From NCBI RefSeq assembly GCF_007828835.1, contig NZ_VIVL01000005.1, positions 124,001-188,000 of the forward strand: a stretch of 64,000 nt of DNA. The letters run 5' to 3'. A model generated the notes under the pieces. It was not told the origin of the DNA, ran no database searches, and saw only the letters and a program-made list of their open reading frames with translations. The stretch comes from Variovorax beijingensis (GTDB lineage: Bacteria; Pseudomonadota; Gammaproteobacteria; Burkholderiales; Burkholderiaceae_C). Both the position numbers and the translations under genes were made by a program. Positions 37,278-45,795 of this stretch are shown piece after piece; within the stretch, counting starts at the first letter, position 1, and every line of letters starts with the position of its first letter.

Positions 37278-38121
37278 CCGGCAAGCGACGGCCGCTGCGT
37301 TCGAGCGCGCAGGTCTGGGCGATTCATCCGCGCTTCTGTCTCGAGTCGCGGTGGCCATTGTGCGCACCGCCGCCCGCGAGATCGCAGCCGGTCCGGCGGT
37401 TCCAGTTCGAAGCAGGAATGACCGTGCACATGTGCGGCCATTTGATCAACGTGGCGCACGTCACGGACTTTTAGGGCAACGCGATCACACGCTCGAAGCT
37501 TGCTGTCGCTGTGACGGTCGGCGAGGCGGCGGGCGACTGCGCCCCCCACTCTTGCAACAGCACCAAGCCAACTACCGCCCCGGCGAAGACGGCCCACTGC
37601 GCTGGCAAGGTTGTTCGCTACGAACCTGCCTCTGTGCCCCCGCAGCTGGTTGCTCGCTGCCTATGGAGAAGAGGTCGACGGTCGAGATGTCGCCGTACCG
37701 GCTCTTCAGTTAATTCAGCCGGTCACGGTCCAAGGAGCCGGTGCCGATCCCGACCCAGTCGAACGACGTCCTGATGCAGACGGCGCTGGACCAAAAGAAG
37801 ATGGCGAAATTCAAGACCCTCAAGGGAAAGCGCGTCACGGTGACCGAAACTCTGTTTCCCGCGCACATGGGACACCACTTCACGGGGGGGCCTGGTGCAG
37901 CCGACCTCAATCATCGCGGTCAAGCAACCAGCGCAAGCGATTACCTGATGACAGAATTTGGCCGAGGATCACGGTAGGGACGCCCATTGCTGGAGGCCCC
38001 TACCGTAATCCTCAGTCTGAAGCAGACCTCGGCAAGCGGCGGCTGCGCATATGCATGCGCTACGCCGTCAGCCTGTGCTCGGTAATACGGCCGCTCGCGG
38101 AAGCGTAGCGCCGCGCTCGGC
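37278..38121. other. Intergenic region between convergent gene ends
   Basis: There is no convincing gene in these 844 bp. A 78-codon plus-strand frame at 37741-37977 (KKMAKFKTLKGKRVTVTETL) is unlike the shadows of known genes and could be a fragment of a lost gene, but no family is recognised. Base composition is slightly lower in GC than in the neighbours. A long inverted repeat occupies 37964-38013. Confidence 0.4.
37964..38013. repeat. Long inverted repeat
   Basis: The arms 37964-37979 (GAGGATCACGGTAGGG) and 37998-38013 (CCCTACCGTAATCCTC) pair over 16 bp with one mismatch and enclose an 18-base loop. No T tract follows on either strand. It could be a bidirectional terminator between convergent genes, or a REP/MITE-like element or an insertion end. 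Confidence 0.55.
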
Positions 38122-38886
38122 TCACAGCGTTTTCTCGATCAGCGCCCCCTTGAAGAGCACCGGCCCGGTCGGACCGCCCTCGCCGGGCACGCCGCCGCGC
38201 GGCTCGAGGCTCACGGCCAGTGCCGGCACCGCACGCATATCGGCCTCGTGCGCAGGCAGGCTCAGGGTCCGGTCGCGGCCCAGCACACCGAGCGAGCGCG
38301 GCGCGCCGCCCGGGGGCAGGGCCCACAGCTGCAGCGATTTGTCCTCGCCCTCGCGGTAGTTGCCGAGGCGCTGCAGCAGCAGCCGCTGCTTCTTCGGATC
38401 GAAGGTCACCAGCATGGATGCGCTGGCGGAGTCATCCGACAGCACTGCCACGTACTGCTCGGCCGGCGCGTTGCGCAGCTGCTCGCCAAACCGGAGCCCG
38501 ACCACCGTGGCGATCACGGCCGCCGCGACGCCGGCGGCCGCCGCGCCACGCCACAGCGCGAGGTTGCGCAGCCAGCCGCCGCGCGCCGGTACCGATTCCG
38601 GTGCCGGTGCCGCAGCGGCGATGCGCTGGCGTCCGATGGCCTGCTGCTGTTGCTCGGCCGCGATCAGATTGCGGATACGTGTCCAGACGACAGGGTCGGG
38701 CGCCACGGGTTGCTGCAATTCCGCCATGCTGGCCAGGCGGCTCTGCCAAGCCAGCGCGGCGGCGCGCACCGGCGCCTGCTCGCGCGCCAAGGTCTCGAAG
38801 CGGCGGCGCGCGGCAGCGCGCAGCGTGCCCAGCGCATAGCTTGCGGCCAGTAGTTCCAGCAGTTCGGGATGGGCGGAAAACTTCAT
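38122..38886 (-). CDS. RskA-type anti-sigma factor
   Basis: The 254-residue protein has a cytoplasmic N-terminal domain (LLELLAASYALGTLRAAARR) that should bind the sigma factor. It has no zinc-binding His-Cys-Cys motif, as in the RskA group. One membrane segment spans about 114-133. The C-terminal periplasmic domain has the RskA pattern LLLQRLGNYREGEDKSLQLW and LPPGGAPRSLGVL. It follows the sigma gene by 13 bp on the same strand. Family knowledge says release of the sigma factor needs proteolysis of the anti-sigma factor. The inducing signal here is unknown. Confidence 0.88.
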   Translation of the reverse strand: MKFSAHPELLELLAASYALGTLRAAARRRFETLAREQAPVRAAALAWQSRLASMAELQQPVAPDPVVWTRIRNLIAAEQQQQAIGRQRIAAAAPAPESVPARGGWLRNLALWRGAAAAGVAAAVIATVVGLRFGEQLRNAPAEQYVAVLSDDSASASMLVTFDPKKQRLLLQRLGNYREGEDKSLQLWALPPGGAPRSLGVLGRDRTLSLPAHEADMRAVPALAVSLEPRGGVPGEGGPTGPVLFKGALIEKTL

Positions 38887-38899
38887 GGCGATGCCCCTC

Positions 38900-39493
38900 T
38901 CATGTGAACTGCTGCATGCAGCTGCGCAGCTTCTCGAGCCCGCGCCGGATCCAGGTCTTGACCGTGCCCAGCGGCAGCTTGAGTTGCCCGGCCAGCTCGC
39001 TGTGGCTGAGTTCGCGCAGGTAGGCCAGGCTCAGCACCTCGCGCTGGCCGTCCTCGAGCCGGCTCAGGCACTGGTGCAGCGCCCAGGCCTGTTCGCTGGC
39101 ATCGGTGGTGTCCATCGGGTTCGCGGCGCTGGATTCGAATGTCTCGGCCATCTGCTCGTCGAACTCCTGCGTCAAATGCGCCCGGTCGGCGCTGCGGCGC
39201 CTCAACAAGTCAAGCGATCGGCTGCGCACGATCAGTCCCATCCAGGCCAGCGGCGGGCTCAGCGTGCTGCGGTAGTCGCCGGCTACGCGCCAGATCGTGA
39301 GGAAGGACTCCTGCAGCACGTCCTCGGCCCATTCGCGCTGGCGCAGCACGCGCATCGCCAAGCCGAATAGCTTGGGCGAGGTCCGCTCGTAGAGCAGGCG
39401 CAGCGCGTTTTCGTCCCGGCGGCCTACAAGGTCGATGAGTGCCATCAGTTCGGCGTCGGGGCTGGAGTCGGGCATGGGCGGATTGTGGCGCAT
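38900..39493 (-). CDS. SigK-like ECF sigma factor
   Basis: The protein has 197 residues from ATG 39493. ATG 39475 (MPDSSPDAEL) is an equally plausible start, because neither has a strong ribosome-binding site and the predicted transcript starts close by. Region 2 includes LRQREWAEDVLQESFLTIW. Region 4 includes LEDGQREVLSLAYLRELSHS and LPLGTVKTWIRRGLEKL. It pairs with the adjacent RskA-type anti-sigma factor. GAATCC-N16-CGTA stands immediately upstream, and the same element precedes the DUF3455 and fasciclin genes, so it likely controls itself and those two exported proteins. Confidence 0.9.
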   Translation of the reverse strand: MRHNPPMPDSSPDAELMALIDLVGRRDENALRLLYERTSPKLFGLAMRVLRQREWAEDVLQESFLTIWRVAGDYRSTLSPPLAWMGLIVRSRSLDLLRRRSADRAHLTQEFDEQMAETFESSAANPMDTTDASEQAWALHQCLSRLEDGQREVLSLAYLRELSHSELAGQLKLPLGTVKTWIRRGLEKLRSCMQQFT

Positions 39494-39512
39494 CGGTTGT
39501 CACAAGGAGCCA

Positions 39513-39538
39513 TACGACGCAGAACGGCGAACGGATTC
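39513..39538 (-). promoter_or_regulatory. ECF promoter candidate for the sigma/anti-sigma operon
   Basis: On the minus strand GAATCC (39538-39533), sixteen bases, CGTA (39516-39513). Same elements and spacing as the sites at 39557 and 40893. CGTA ends 19 bp before ATG 39493. Confidence 0.6.
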
Positions 39539-39556
39539 AGCGTGCACCGGAAAGTT

Positions 39557-39582
39557 GAATCCGATCGGGACCGCGCTGCGTA
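39557..39582 (+). promoter_or_regulatory. ECF promoter candidate for the DUF3455 gene
   Basis: GAATCC (39557-39562), sixteen bases, CGTA (39579-39582). The first 13 bases, GAATCCGATCGGG, are identical to those of the fasciclin promoter candidate at 40893-40918. Confidence 0.62.
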
Positions 39583-39661
39583 GAGGGACGGGGCCGCGCG
39601 TTCGCGAACGAACCAGAGCGACCGCCGGGTCATCCCGCATCACAACCCTGAAAGGCAAATC

Positions 39662-40213
39662 ATGACGATCCTTCACACCCTCGGCGTTCTCGCCGCCGCC
39701 ATCAGCCTGGCCGCATGCGCAGGCACCGGCATGGACAAGTCGATGGTCTATTCGCAAGCCGGCCTGCCGGACGCGGTCATGGTGCCCGCCGGCCATCGCG
39801 TCGCATTGGAAACCGTGGGCGCCGGCGACATCACCTACGAATGCCGCGCCAAGGCGAACGCACCCGGACAGCACGAATGGGTCTTCGTGGGGCCCGATGC
39901 CAAGCTGATGGACCGCAGCGGCAAGCAGATCGGCAAGTACTTCGGGCCGCCGGCCACCTGGCAGAGCATGGACGGCTCGAAGCTTACGGGCGCGCAGGTC
40001 GCCGTCGCACCGAACGGCAACGGCAACATTCCCTACCAGCTCGTGAAGGCCAACCCGGCCATGGGCAACGGCGCCATGCAGGGCGTCAGCTACATCCAGC
40101 GCGTCGCGACGCGGGGCGGCACCGCGCCGGCGATGGCCTGCGGCGCGTCCTCAATGGGCCAGAAGCAGGTGGTCCAGTACCAGGCCGACTACATCTTCTA
40201 CCGGCCCATGTAA
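39662..40213 (+). CDS. DUF3455-domain lipoprotein
   Basis: The 183-residue protein has a lipoprotein signal (lipobox LAAC, Cys 19). The rest follows the DUF3455 pattern: an early VPAGHRVALETVG, YECRAKANAPGQHEWVFVGP, the signature TWQSMDGSKLTGAQV and a late VSYIQRVATRGGTAPAMACG. Two cysteines (YEC and ACG) could form a disulphide. It is divergent from the sigma gene and carries the same promoter element, so it is probably a sigma-controlled envelope protein. No biochemical role is known for the family. Confidence 0.85.
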   Translation: MTILHTLGVLAAAISLAACAGTGMDKSMVYSQAGLPDAVMVPAGHRVALETVGAGDITYECRAKANAPGQHEWVFVGPDAKLMDRSGKQIGKYFGPPATWQSMDGSKLTGAQVAVAPNGNGNIPYQLVKANPAMGNGAMQGVSYIQRVATRGGTAPAMACGASSMGQKQVVQYQADYIFYRPM

Positions 40214-40235
40214 CAAGCCCCCAGCGCAGGCTGCG

Positions 40236-40267
40236 GGTGCAGGACGACTTCGCTTCGTCCTTGCACC
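40236..40267. terminator. Shared hairpin between convergent genes
   Basis: GGTGCAGGACGA (40236-40247) pairs with TCGTCCTTGCACC (40255-40267), one base bulged, around a 7-base loop. It lies between the stop codons of the DUF3455 gene and the fasciclin gene and can end both transcripts. Confidence 0.55.
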
Positions 40268-40279
40268 GGCTCTCCTTGC

Positions 40280-40837
40280 TTACTTGGGCAGCAGTACCTT
40301 GTCGACCACGTGGATCACGCCGTTCGACTGGTAGACATCGGCGGTGCTCACGGTGGCCCAGCCGCCCTTCTCGTCGCCGACCATGATCTTGCCGCCGCTT
40401 TCCTTGGCGGTGAGCGTGCCGCCGGCCGCGGTCTTCAGTGTGGCCAAGCCCTTGCCGTCCATGATCTGGCCGCCCAGTGCGGCGGCGTCGAGCTTGCCGG
40501 GCACCACGTGGTAGGTCAGCACGGCGGCCAGCTTGGTCTTGTTCTCGGGTTTGAGCAGCGAGTCGACGGTGCCGGCAGGCAGGGCAGCGAAGGCCGCGTT
40601 CGTCGGCGCGAACACCGTGAACGGACCCGGGCCCTTAAGGGTCTCGACCAGGCCGGCTGCCTTGACCGCGGCGACCAAGGTGGTGTGGTCCTTCGAATTG
40701 ACGGCGTTGTCGATGATGTCCTTGGTCGCGAACATCGGCGCACCGCCGACCATGACCTGCGCGGAGACAAGGGTGGACCCGGCCGCGATGGCAACGGCCA
40801 GGGTGATGGAGGCAAGGCGGTGGAATTGGTTGCGCAT
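40280..40837 (-). CDS. Secreted fasciclin-domain protein
   Basis: The 185-residue protein starts at ATG 40837, behind GGAGCC and at the beginning of a signal peptide (LASITLAVAIAAGSTLVSA). The single FAS1 domain spans about 35-184 and shows both hallmark segments, FTVFAPTNAAFAALP and LTYHVVPGK, and ends in NGVIHVVDKVLLPK. Fasciclin domains mediate adhesion or cell-surface contacts. Secreted fasciclin proteins (MPT70/MPT83) are the classical targets of SigK/RskA in mycobacteria. Here the nearby sigma gene and the shared promoter element suggest the same arrangement. Confidence 0.92.
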   Translation of the reverse strand: MRNQFHRLASITLAVAIAAGSTLVSAQVMVGGAPMFATKDIIDNAVNSKDHTTLVAAVKAAGLVETLKGPGPFTVFAPTNAAFAALPAGTVDSLLKPENKTKLAAVLTYHVVPGKLDAAALGGQIMDGKGLATLKTAAGGTLTAKESGGKIMVGDEKGGWATVSTADVYQSNGVIHVVDKVLLPK

Positions 40838-40892
40838 GATGGAAGGCTCCTGTGGTTTGAACCGATGCCGGAATGGCGGCGGCAACTGTCCA

Positions 40893-40918
40893 TACGGCAG
40901 CCGTGCCCGATCGGATTC
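40893..40918 (-). promoter_or_regulatory. ECF promoter candidate for the fasciclin gene
   Basis: On the minus strand GAATCC (40918-40913), sixteen bases, CGTA (40896-40893). The predicted leader is about 50 bases to ATG 40837. Confidence 0.62.
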
Positions 40919-41044
40919 GCGGGGCCCTATTTGTTTTCGGTCTCCCTGCTACACCTGCCGCATCGCGGATGATCATGGGCACCGCGCGCGGATCGGGTAT
41001 TGCGCCGAAGCCTTGGGATGAGGAGCACCGAACGCGGAACGAGC

Positions 41045-41510
41045 GTGAGGGACAGGTTGGTCGACGTGATCGGCGACAACGTCGGTTGCGTGCCGCGCGG
41101 CGGCGGGCTCACCGATTCATCGCTGACGGCGCGCCGCGTGGGCGAGCTGCGGCTCGGCGTCTACGCGGCGCCGTGCTACCTGGAGCGCGCCGGAACGCCC
41201 GTGCACCAGAGCGAGATCGAAGACGCCCGCCACCGCATCGCGGGCTACCTGAGCACGCGCAGCGGCAAGGTCGCCGCACTGCGCACGCAGCGGGGCGCCA
41301 AGCACATCGAACTGCAGGGCCGCCATGTGGTCGCGGTCGACGACGGCAATGCCTACCTCGCGGCCGGCGTGGCGGGCATGGGCATCCTCTGGCTGCCGCA
41401 TGACATGGCCGCGCCCCACGTGGCCCAGCGCGAAGCTGCGGGTGTTCATCGACTGGATCGACGAGCTGATGGCGCGCCATGCGCCGATTGCGGCGCTGGG
41501 GAAGGCGTGA
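41045..41510 (+). pseudogene. LysR-type regulator remnant
   Basis: This is part of a LysR effector-binding domain. It begins in mid-domain (DRLVDVIGDNVGCVPRGGG, then VGELRLGVYAAPCYL) and continues to GMGILWLPHDMAAPHVA near 41420. There the frame breaks and the usual closing segment resumes in another frame (KLRVFIDWIDELMARH) to a stop at 41508-41510. The DNA-binding N terminus and about 25 residues before the closing segment are missing. It cannot encode a working regulator. Confidence 0.8.
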
Positions 41511-41511
41511 A

Positions 41512-42189
41512 TCACTCCGGTGACCGGTCGCGCCACGCCTTCAGGATCATCGTCTCGATGTCATGCACTTCGCGCCCGACCGCCGCAGCCACGGCTTCCC
41601 GGTACGGCGGCATGTTCGTGCATTCGAGCACGATGCGCTCGACGCAGGGGAAGGCCTGCACCAGATGCACGGCCGCTTCGACGACATTGCGCTGCGCCTC
41701 GGCCAGGTCGAGCACGGTGTCGTTGTCCAGGATGCGGCGATGGAATTCGCAGCCCGGGCGCACGCCCATGACCGGCGTTCCCGCGGGCACGCCGGCAGCC
41801 TGCAGGATCTGCGGCGTCAGCGATTGCGCGTCGAAGGTGACGATGCCCGGCTGGACGCAGTGCCGCACCTGCAGCAGGCTCGAGGTCAGCACCGGCACGG
41901 GCACCGCCTGGGAAAGAACGTCCTGGTAGGCGGCCAGGAAACCGCAGCTGGTGGTGATCATCGACGCACCTTCCGCCACCAGCCGCACCGCGGCGTCGAC
42001 GAAGGGCTGGACCAGGCGTGGATCGGCTTCTTCGACGATGCGCCTGGGTGACGCACCTTCCACCGCGAGAAAGCGCACCGGGATGCCGGCGCGCGCATAG
42101 GTCTGCGGATTGCCGACATCGCCCGGCGGCCGCGGAAAGCGCGTGTCGAGCATCAGCACACCAAGAAAACCAGGCGCAGCGGCATTCAT
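41512..42189 (-). CDS. Asp/Glu-racemase-family protein
   Basis: The 225-residue protein starts at ATG 42189; an upstream TTG is less likely. The two catalytic cysteines of the aspartate/glutamate/hydantoin racemase superfamily are present at C82 (TTSCGFLAAY) and C190 (VLECTNMPPY). Such enzymes interconvert amino-acid enantiomers, or act on related acids in maleate-isomerase-like members. It is the last gene of a minus-strand cluster with an amino-acid importer and a D-amino-acid dehydrogenase, so a role in D-amino-acid use is likely. Its stop is two bases from that of the broken LysR gene on the other strand. Confidence 0.82.
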   Translation of the reverse strand: MNAAAPGFLGVLMLDTRFPRPPGDVGNPQTYARAGIPVRFLAVEGASPRRIVEEADPRLVQPFVDAAVRLVAEGASMITTSCGFLAAYQDVLSQAVPVPVLTSSLLQVRHCVQPGIVTFDAQSLTPQILQAAGVPAGTPVMGVRPGCEFHRRILDNDTVLDLAEAQRNVVEAAVHLVQAFPCVERIVLECTNMPPYREAVAAAVGREVHDIETMILKAWRDRSPE

Positions 42190-42201
42190 GTCAAACAAAA
42201 C

Positions 42202-42663
42202 TCAGGAGACCGAGGGAAGGGCGCTGCGCCGGTCGATCTTCCGGCTCAGGACGATCGAGGTCTGCGTCTGGTTGATGCCGTCCAGTTGGCCGAGCTGGTC
42301 GAGCAGGACATCGAGCTTTTCCGGCGTGTCGCAGCGCAGGAACACCATGTAGTCGAACTGGCCGCTCACGGCCGAAAGCTCCTCGACTTCGGGCACGCGC
42401 TCGAGCGCCCGGATCACCGCGGGCGCATTCTTGGCGTTGACGCTGAGCCCGCAGATCGCGCGAACGGCCGCATGCTCGAGCTTGTGGCCCAGGCGCACGC
42501 CGTAGCCGGCCACGATGCCTTCGCGCTCGAGCCGCGCAATGCGCGCGACCACAGTGGTGCGCGCGATCTTGAGTTTTCGCGCCAGATTGGCGGCGGGCTC
42601 CCTGGCATTGGCCTGGAGCAGGCTCAGCAGGTGCCGGTCGAGGTCGTCAAGTCTTCCGTCCAT
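42202..42663 (-). CDS. Lrp/AsnC-family transcriptional regulator
   Basis: The 153-residue protein has an N-terminal helix-turn-helix (about 3-60; NLARKLKIARTTVVARI) and a C-terminal RAM/AsnC ligand-binding domain (about 70-145; VEELSAVSGQFDYMVFL). Members bind amino acids and act as oligomers. It sits between the GFA-like gene and the racemase, 12 bp before the latter, and probably tunes this amino-acid cluster in response to its substrate. Confidence 0.92.
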   Translation of the reverse strand: MDGRLDDLDRHLLSLLQANAREPAANLARKLKIARTTVVARIARLEREGIVAGYGVRLGHKLEHAAVRAICGLSVNAKNAPAVIRALERVPEVEELSAVSGQFDYMVFLRCDTPEKLDVLLDQLGQLDGINQTQTSIVLSRKIDRRSALPSVS

Positions 42664-42701
42664 CGCGTTGTCTCATGAAGTTCTGGAGTTTCACCGGCAT
42701 G

Positions 42702-43088
42702 CTACGGCAGTGCGGCCCAGCCGCGGCCGTCGTGCAGGGAAAGCTCGATGTGCGCATCCAGCAGCGCGTCGACGCAATGCAGGTTGACATTGACCTCCTC
42801 GGGGGCCGATCGCGGATGGCAGTGCGTATGAATGCCGCACATGCTGCAGAAGAGATGGCGTGCGCGCATCGTCCCGAAGCGGTAGCTCGACAGCTGCTGC
42901 GCGCCCGCGAGCAGGTGGAAGTTCCCGGCCGGCACGCGGTGGTGCAGTGCCGCCTTGCGCACGCAATAGCTGCAGTTGCAGCTCACGCCCTTGTGCGAAG
43001 CCAGCAAGAATTCGAAGCGCACCGCGCCGCAGTGGCAGTGCCCCTGCTGCCATGCACCGGCTTCTGCGGGAGCAGCCTCGCCGCCCAC
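42702..43088 (-). CDS. GFA/CENP-V-domain zinc protein
   Basis: The 128-residue protein starts at GTG 43088, which overlaps the TAG stop of the ABC ATPase gene (TAGTG). The protein begins just before the family motif. Zinc-binding cysteines of the glutathione-dependent formaldehyde-activating (GFA) fold are present in GHCHCGAVRFEF, CNCSYCVRK and CSMCGIHTH. Many family members have no proven formaldehyde role. The position inside an amino-acid cluster may point to handling of a reactive aldehyde formed in catabolism. That link is inference. Confidence 0.82.
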   Translation of the reverse strand: MGGEAAPAEAGAWQQGHCHCGAVRFEFLLASHKGVSCNCSYCVRKAALHHRVPAGNFHLLAGAQQLSSYRFGTMRARHLFCSMCGIHTHCHPRSAPEEVNVNLHCVDALLDAHIELSLHDGRGWAALP

Positions 43089-43897
43089 TAGGCGATGACG
43101 GCGGCGGCAACGGCGGGCTCGGACGCGCCGGCGGACGCCTTGAAGCGGCCGAGGAACGCGCGCGTCGACTCCTGCTGCGGGTTGTCGATGACGATGCCGG
43201 GCGGCCCGCACTCCGCGACGACGCCGTCGCGCATGAAGATCACCTGGTCCGCCACTTCGCGCGCAAAGCCGATCTCATGGGTGACCAGGATCATGGTCAT
43301 GCCTTCCTTCGCGAGGCCCTTGATGACGGTCAGCACTTCTCCGACGAGCTCGGGGTCGAGCGCCGAGGTGGCCTCGTCGAACAGCATGACGCTCGGTTTC
43401 ATGGCCAGTGCGCGGGCAATGGCCACGCGCTGCTTCTGCCCGCCCGAGAGCTTGTCGGGGTAGTAGTCGGCGCGCTCGAGCAAGCCCACCTTCTGCAGCA
43501 GCGCCCGGGCCTCGGCCGCGGCCTGCGCCTTCGGCGTCTTGAGCACCGTGACCGGGCCTTCCATGACGTTCTGCAGCGCGGTCATGTGGGGGAACAGGTT
43601 GAAGTGCTGGAACACCATCCCGGTGGAGGCGCGGAACTTCGCGAGCTTGCGCTCGCTCGGCAGCGCGGTGTCGCGTCCGCTGAACTGGATCGCCTGGTCG
43701 CCCACGGCGATGCGTCCGCCGTCCGGGACCGTCAGCAGGTTGATGCAGCGAAGCAGCGTGGATTTGCCGGAGCCCGAAGGCCCGATCATCGCGACAACCT
43801 GGCCACGTTCGATCTTCAGCGAGATGTCCTTGAGGACCACGTGGGCGCCGAAGGACTTTCGAAGGCCTGCGATCTCGATCACGGTGGGTGTCGTCAT
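43088..43897 (-). CDS. Polar amino-acid ABC transporter ATPase
   Basis: The 269-residue protein is of the GlnQ/HisP type. Walker A is GPSGSGKST (39-47), the signature is LSGGQKQR, and Walker B ends in [14 protein letters not shown]. The switch His is in [16 protein letters not shown] 43897 is preferred over an upstream frame extension because it opens the ATPase domain. It follows the permease by one base and energises amino-acid import. Confidence 0.95.
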   Translation of the reverse strand: MTTPTVIEIAGLRKSFGAHVVLKDISLKIERGQVVAMIGPSGSGKSTLLRCINLLTVPDGGRIAVGDQAIQFSGRDTALPSERKLAKFRASTGMVFQHFNLFPHMTALQNVMEGPVTVLKTPKAQAAAEARALLQKVGLLERADYYPDKLSGGQKQRVAIARALAMKPSVMLFDEATSALDPELVGEVLTVIKGLAKEGMTMILVTHEIGFAREVADQVIFMRDGVVAECGPPGIVIDNPQQESTRAFLGRFKASAGASEPAVAAAVIA

Positions 43898-43898
43898 G

Positions 43899-44693
43899 TC
43901 AGGCTTCCCTGGCAACGCCGTATTCCATGCGCTTGGCCCAGATCGTGATGGGCAGCAGCACGGCGAAATAGGCAATCGCGATGAAAGTGTAGAGCTCCAG
44001 CGGTCGGTAGGTGTCGTGCGCGATCACCTGGCCCTGGTACAGCAGGTCGGGCACGGCCAGCACCGAGAGCAGCGAAGTGTTCTTCAGCTGCATGATCGAC
44101 TGGCTCATCAGCGGCGGCACCATCTTCTTGAACGCCTGCGGCAGCAGGATGCGGCGAAGCAGCTGCAGGCGCGTCATGCCCAGCGCCTTGCCGGCTTCGG
44201 TCTGGCCGGACTCGATCGAGATGATCCCGCCGCGCACGATCTCGGAATAGAACGCGCCGCCATAGAGCGTCAGGCACAGGGTGGCGGCGGCCGTGGCCGA
44301 GAGCTCGAGACCGGTGAGCACGGGCAGCGCGTAGTAGAACCACACGAGCTGCACCAGCACCGGTGTGCACCGGAACACCTCGATGTAGGCGCGCAGCGGC
44401 GCGGTGATGTACGGGTTGGTGGACAGGCGCCCCAGGCCAGTGACCACGCCCACCAGCAGCCCGAGCACCACGCAGACCACCGTGAAGAGCAGCGTATAGA
44501 GCAATCCGCTGATGAGCAGCGAGCGGTACTTCCAGAGCACCGCGAAGTCCCAGTCGTAGCCGGCGGAGGCCGCGCTTGCGCCGGCGAAGTGCTTGACCAG
44601 CGCCCAGGCACCGGCCAGCGCGAGAACCACCATCAGGGCCATGCCCAGGCGAGAGCGCGAGCGGGGCGCCCCCTGCGATTCGGCGTATTCCAT
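43899..44693 (-). CDS. Amino-acid ABC transporter permease
   Basis: The 264-residue membrane protein is of the HisM/GlnP family, with about five to six helices. The cytoplasmic EAA loop, [20 protein letters not shown], contacts the ATPase. [20 protein letters not shown] is typical of polar amino-acid permeases. Only one permease gene is present, so the channel is probably a homodimer. Confidence 0.95.
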   Translation of the reverse strand: MEYAESQGAPRSRSRLGMALMVVLALAGAWALVKHFAGASAASAGYDWDFAVLWKYRSLLISGLLYTLLFTVVCVVLGLLVGVVTGLGRLSTNPYITAPLRAYIEVFRCTPVLVQLVWFYYALPVLTGLELSATAAATLCLTLYGGAFYSEIVRGGIISIESGQTEAGKALGMTRLQLLRRILLPQAFKKMVPPLMSQSIMQLKNTSLLSVLAVPDLLYQGQVIAHDTYRPLELYTFIAIAYFAVLLPITIWAKRMEYGVAREA

Positions 44694-44702
44694 GGCCCGG
44701 GC

Positions 44703-45536
44703 TCAGAACTTGATTTCGGAAGGGAAGGCGCTGGCGGGAACGCCGGCGAGTTTTTCCATGTTCTTCAGGATCACGCTGCGGACCTCGCCCTTGGCGCGAA
44801 CTTCGCCCAGCCAGGCATTGACGGCCGCCTGCATGGCCGGATCGGCTTCCTTGCGCAGGCCGATGCTCACGGGAGCGGTGTAGATCGGGGTGGGGATCTG
44901 CATCACGCCCACGTTGGCGCGCTTGGCCAGCAGCGGCTGCGCCAGCAGGATCACCAGGATCTGGCAGTCGGCGCGGCCGGCCTGCAGCGCGAGCGTTGCG
45001 GAGCCCGAGTTCTCCAGCCGCTGGACGTCGGCCTTCGGGAGGATGCGCGTGGCGAGCTGGTCATGGCTCGAGCCCACGTCGACCACGATCTTGTTCTCGG
45101 GCGCGTTCAGCTGCTCCCAGGTCTTGGTCGGAAAGCCCTTCTTGCACACGGCGGTGTAGGTGTTGTCGAACAGCGTGTCGGAGAAGTTCACGACCTCCTT
45201 GCGCGCCGGCGTCGGCGCCATGCCGAACATCGCGTCGATCTTGTTCGACTGCAGGTCGAGCACCGCGTTGCCCCAGGTCGTTTCCACGTATTCGACCTTG
45301 GCGCCGAACTTCCTGGCCAGGCTCTCGGAGAAGTCGGGCCCGAAGCCTTCCCACTTGCCCGTGACCAGATCCTTGCTGAAGTACGGAATGGCCCCGGCGA
45401 TCGCGCCCACCCGCAGGACCTTGGTCCGTTGGACGCGGGTCATCGAGCTTTCCGGCTCCTGGGCGAGGCTGAGGGTGAGGGTGCATGCGCTCGTCAGCGC
45501 GAGGAGGGTGCGAAGGATCGCTCGTTTTGTAGTCAT
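44703..45536 (-). CDS. Periplasmic amino-acid-binding protein
   Basis: The 277-residue protein starts at ATG 45536, behind TTGGAGACC and a signal peptide (AILRTLLALTSACTLTLSLA). Family-3 solute-binding features include LVTGKWEGFGPDFSESLAR and VVNFSDTLFDNTYTAVCKK. It captures a polar amino acid for the permease/ATPase pair encoded next. The ligand is not determined by sequence. The neighbouring D-amino-acid dehydrogenase and racemase make a D- or racemic amino acid plausible. Confidence 0.93.
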   Translation of the reverse strand: MTTKRAILRTLLALTSACTLTLSLAQEPESSMTRVQRTKVLRVGAIAGAIPYFSKDLVTGKWEGFGPDFSESLARKFGAKVEYVETTWGNAVLDLQSNKIDAMFGMAPTPARKEVVNFSDTLFDNTYTAVCKKGFPTKTWEQLNAPENKIVVDVGSSHDQLATRILPKADVQRLENSGSATLALQAGRADCQILVILLAQPLLAKRANVGVMQIPTPIYTAPVSIGLRKEADPAMQAAVNAWLGEVRAKGEVRSVILKNMEKLAGVPASAFPSEIKF

Positions 45537-45795
45537 GGGGTCTCCAAGCAAAAAGCTCGCCATTTGAATAGGAAGGAAGGCTTCGACTCGCGAATGAAGT
45601 CTAGGAGCCATGATAGTCACGAGCAATGCGGCAGTTCGTCAGGATCGCGCGAAGTTTTCGTCATACCGTCACCGCGGGCATGCGAAACGACCATTTCCGT
45701 TGGGCGGCGCCTGAATGTCCTGGTCGCACATGGGCACGACCGGGGTGCCAGATCGGTGCACTCCGTCTTGTTCGGGTGCGGATGCGCTGGCGGCT

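Noticed and set aside
38045..38060. Short inverted repeat around GCGCATATGCATGCGC
   Set aside because: It is an imperfect short palindrome of a kind expected often by chance in GC-rich DNA. No neighbouring promoter or gene start gives it meaning.
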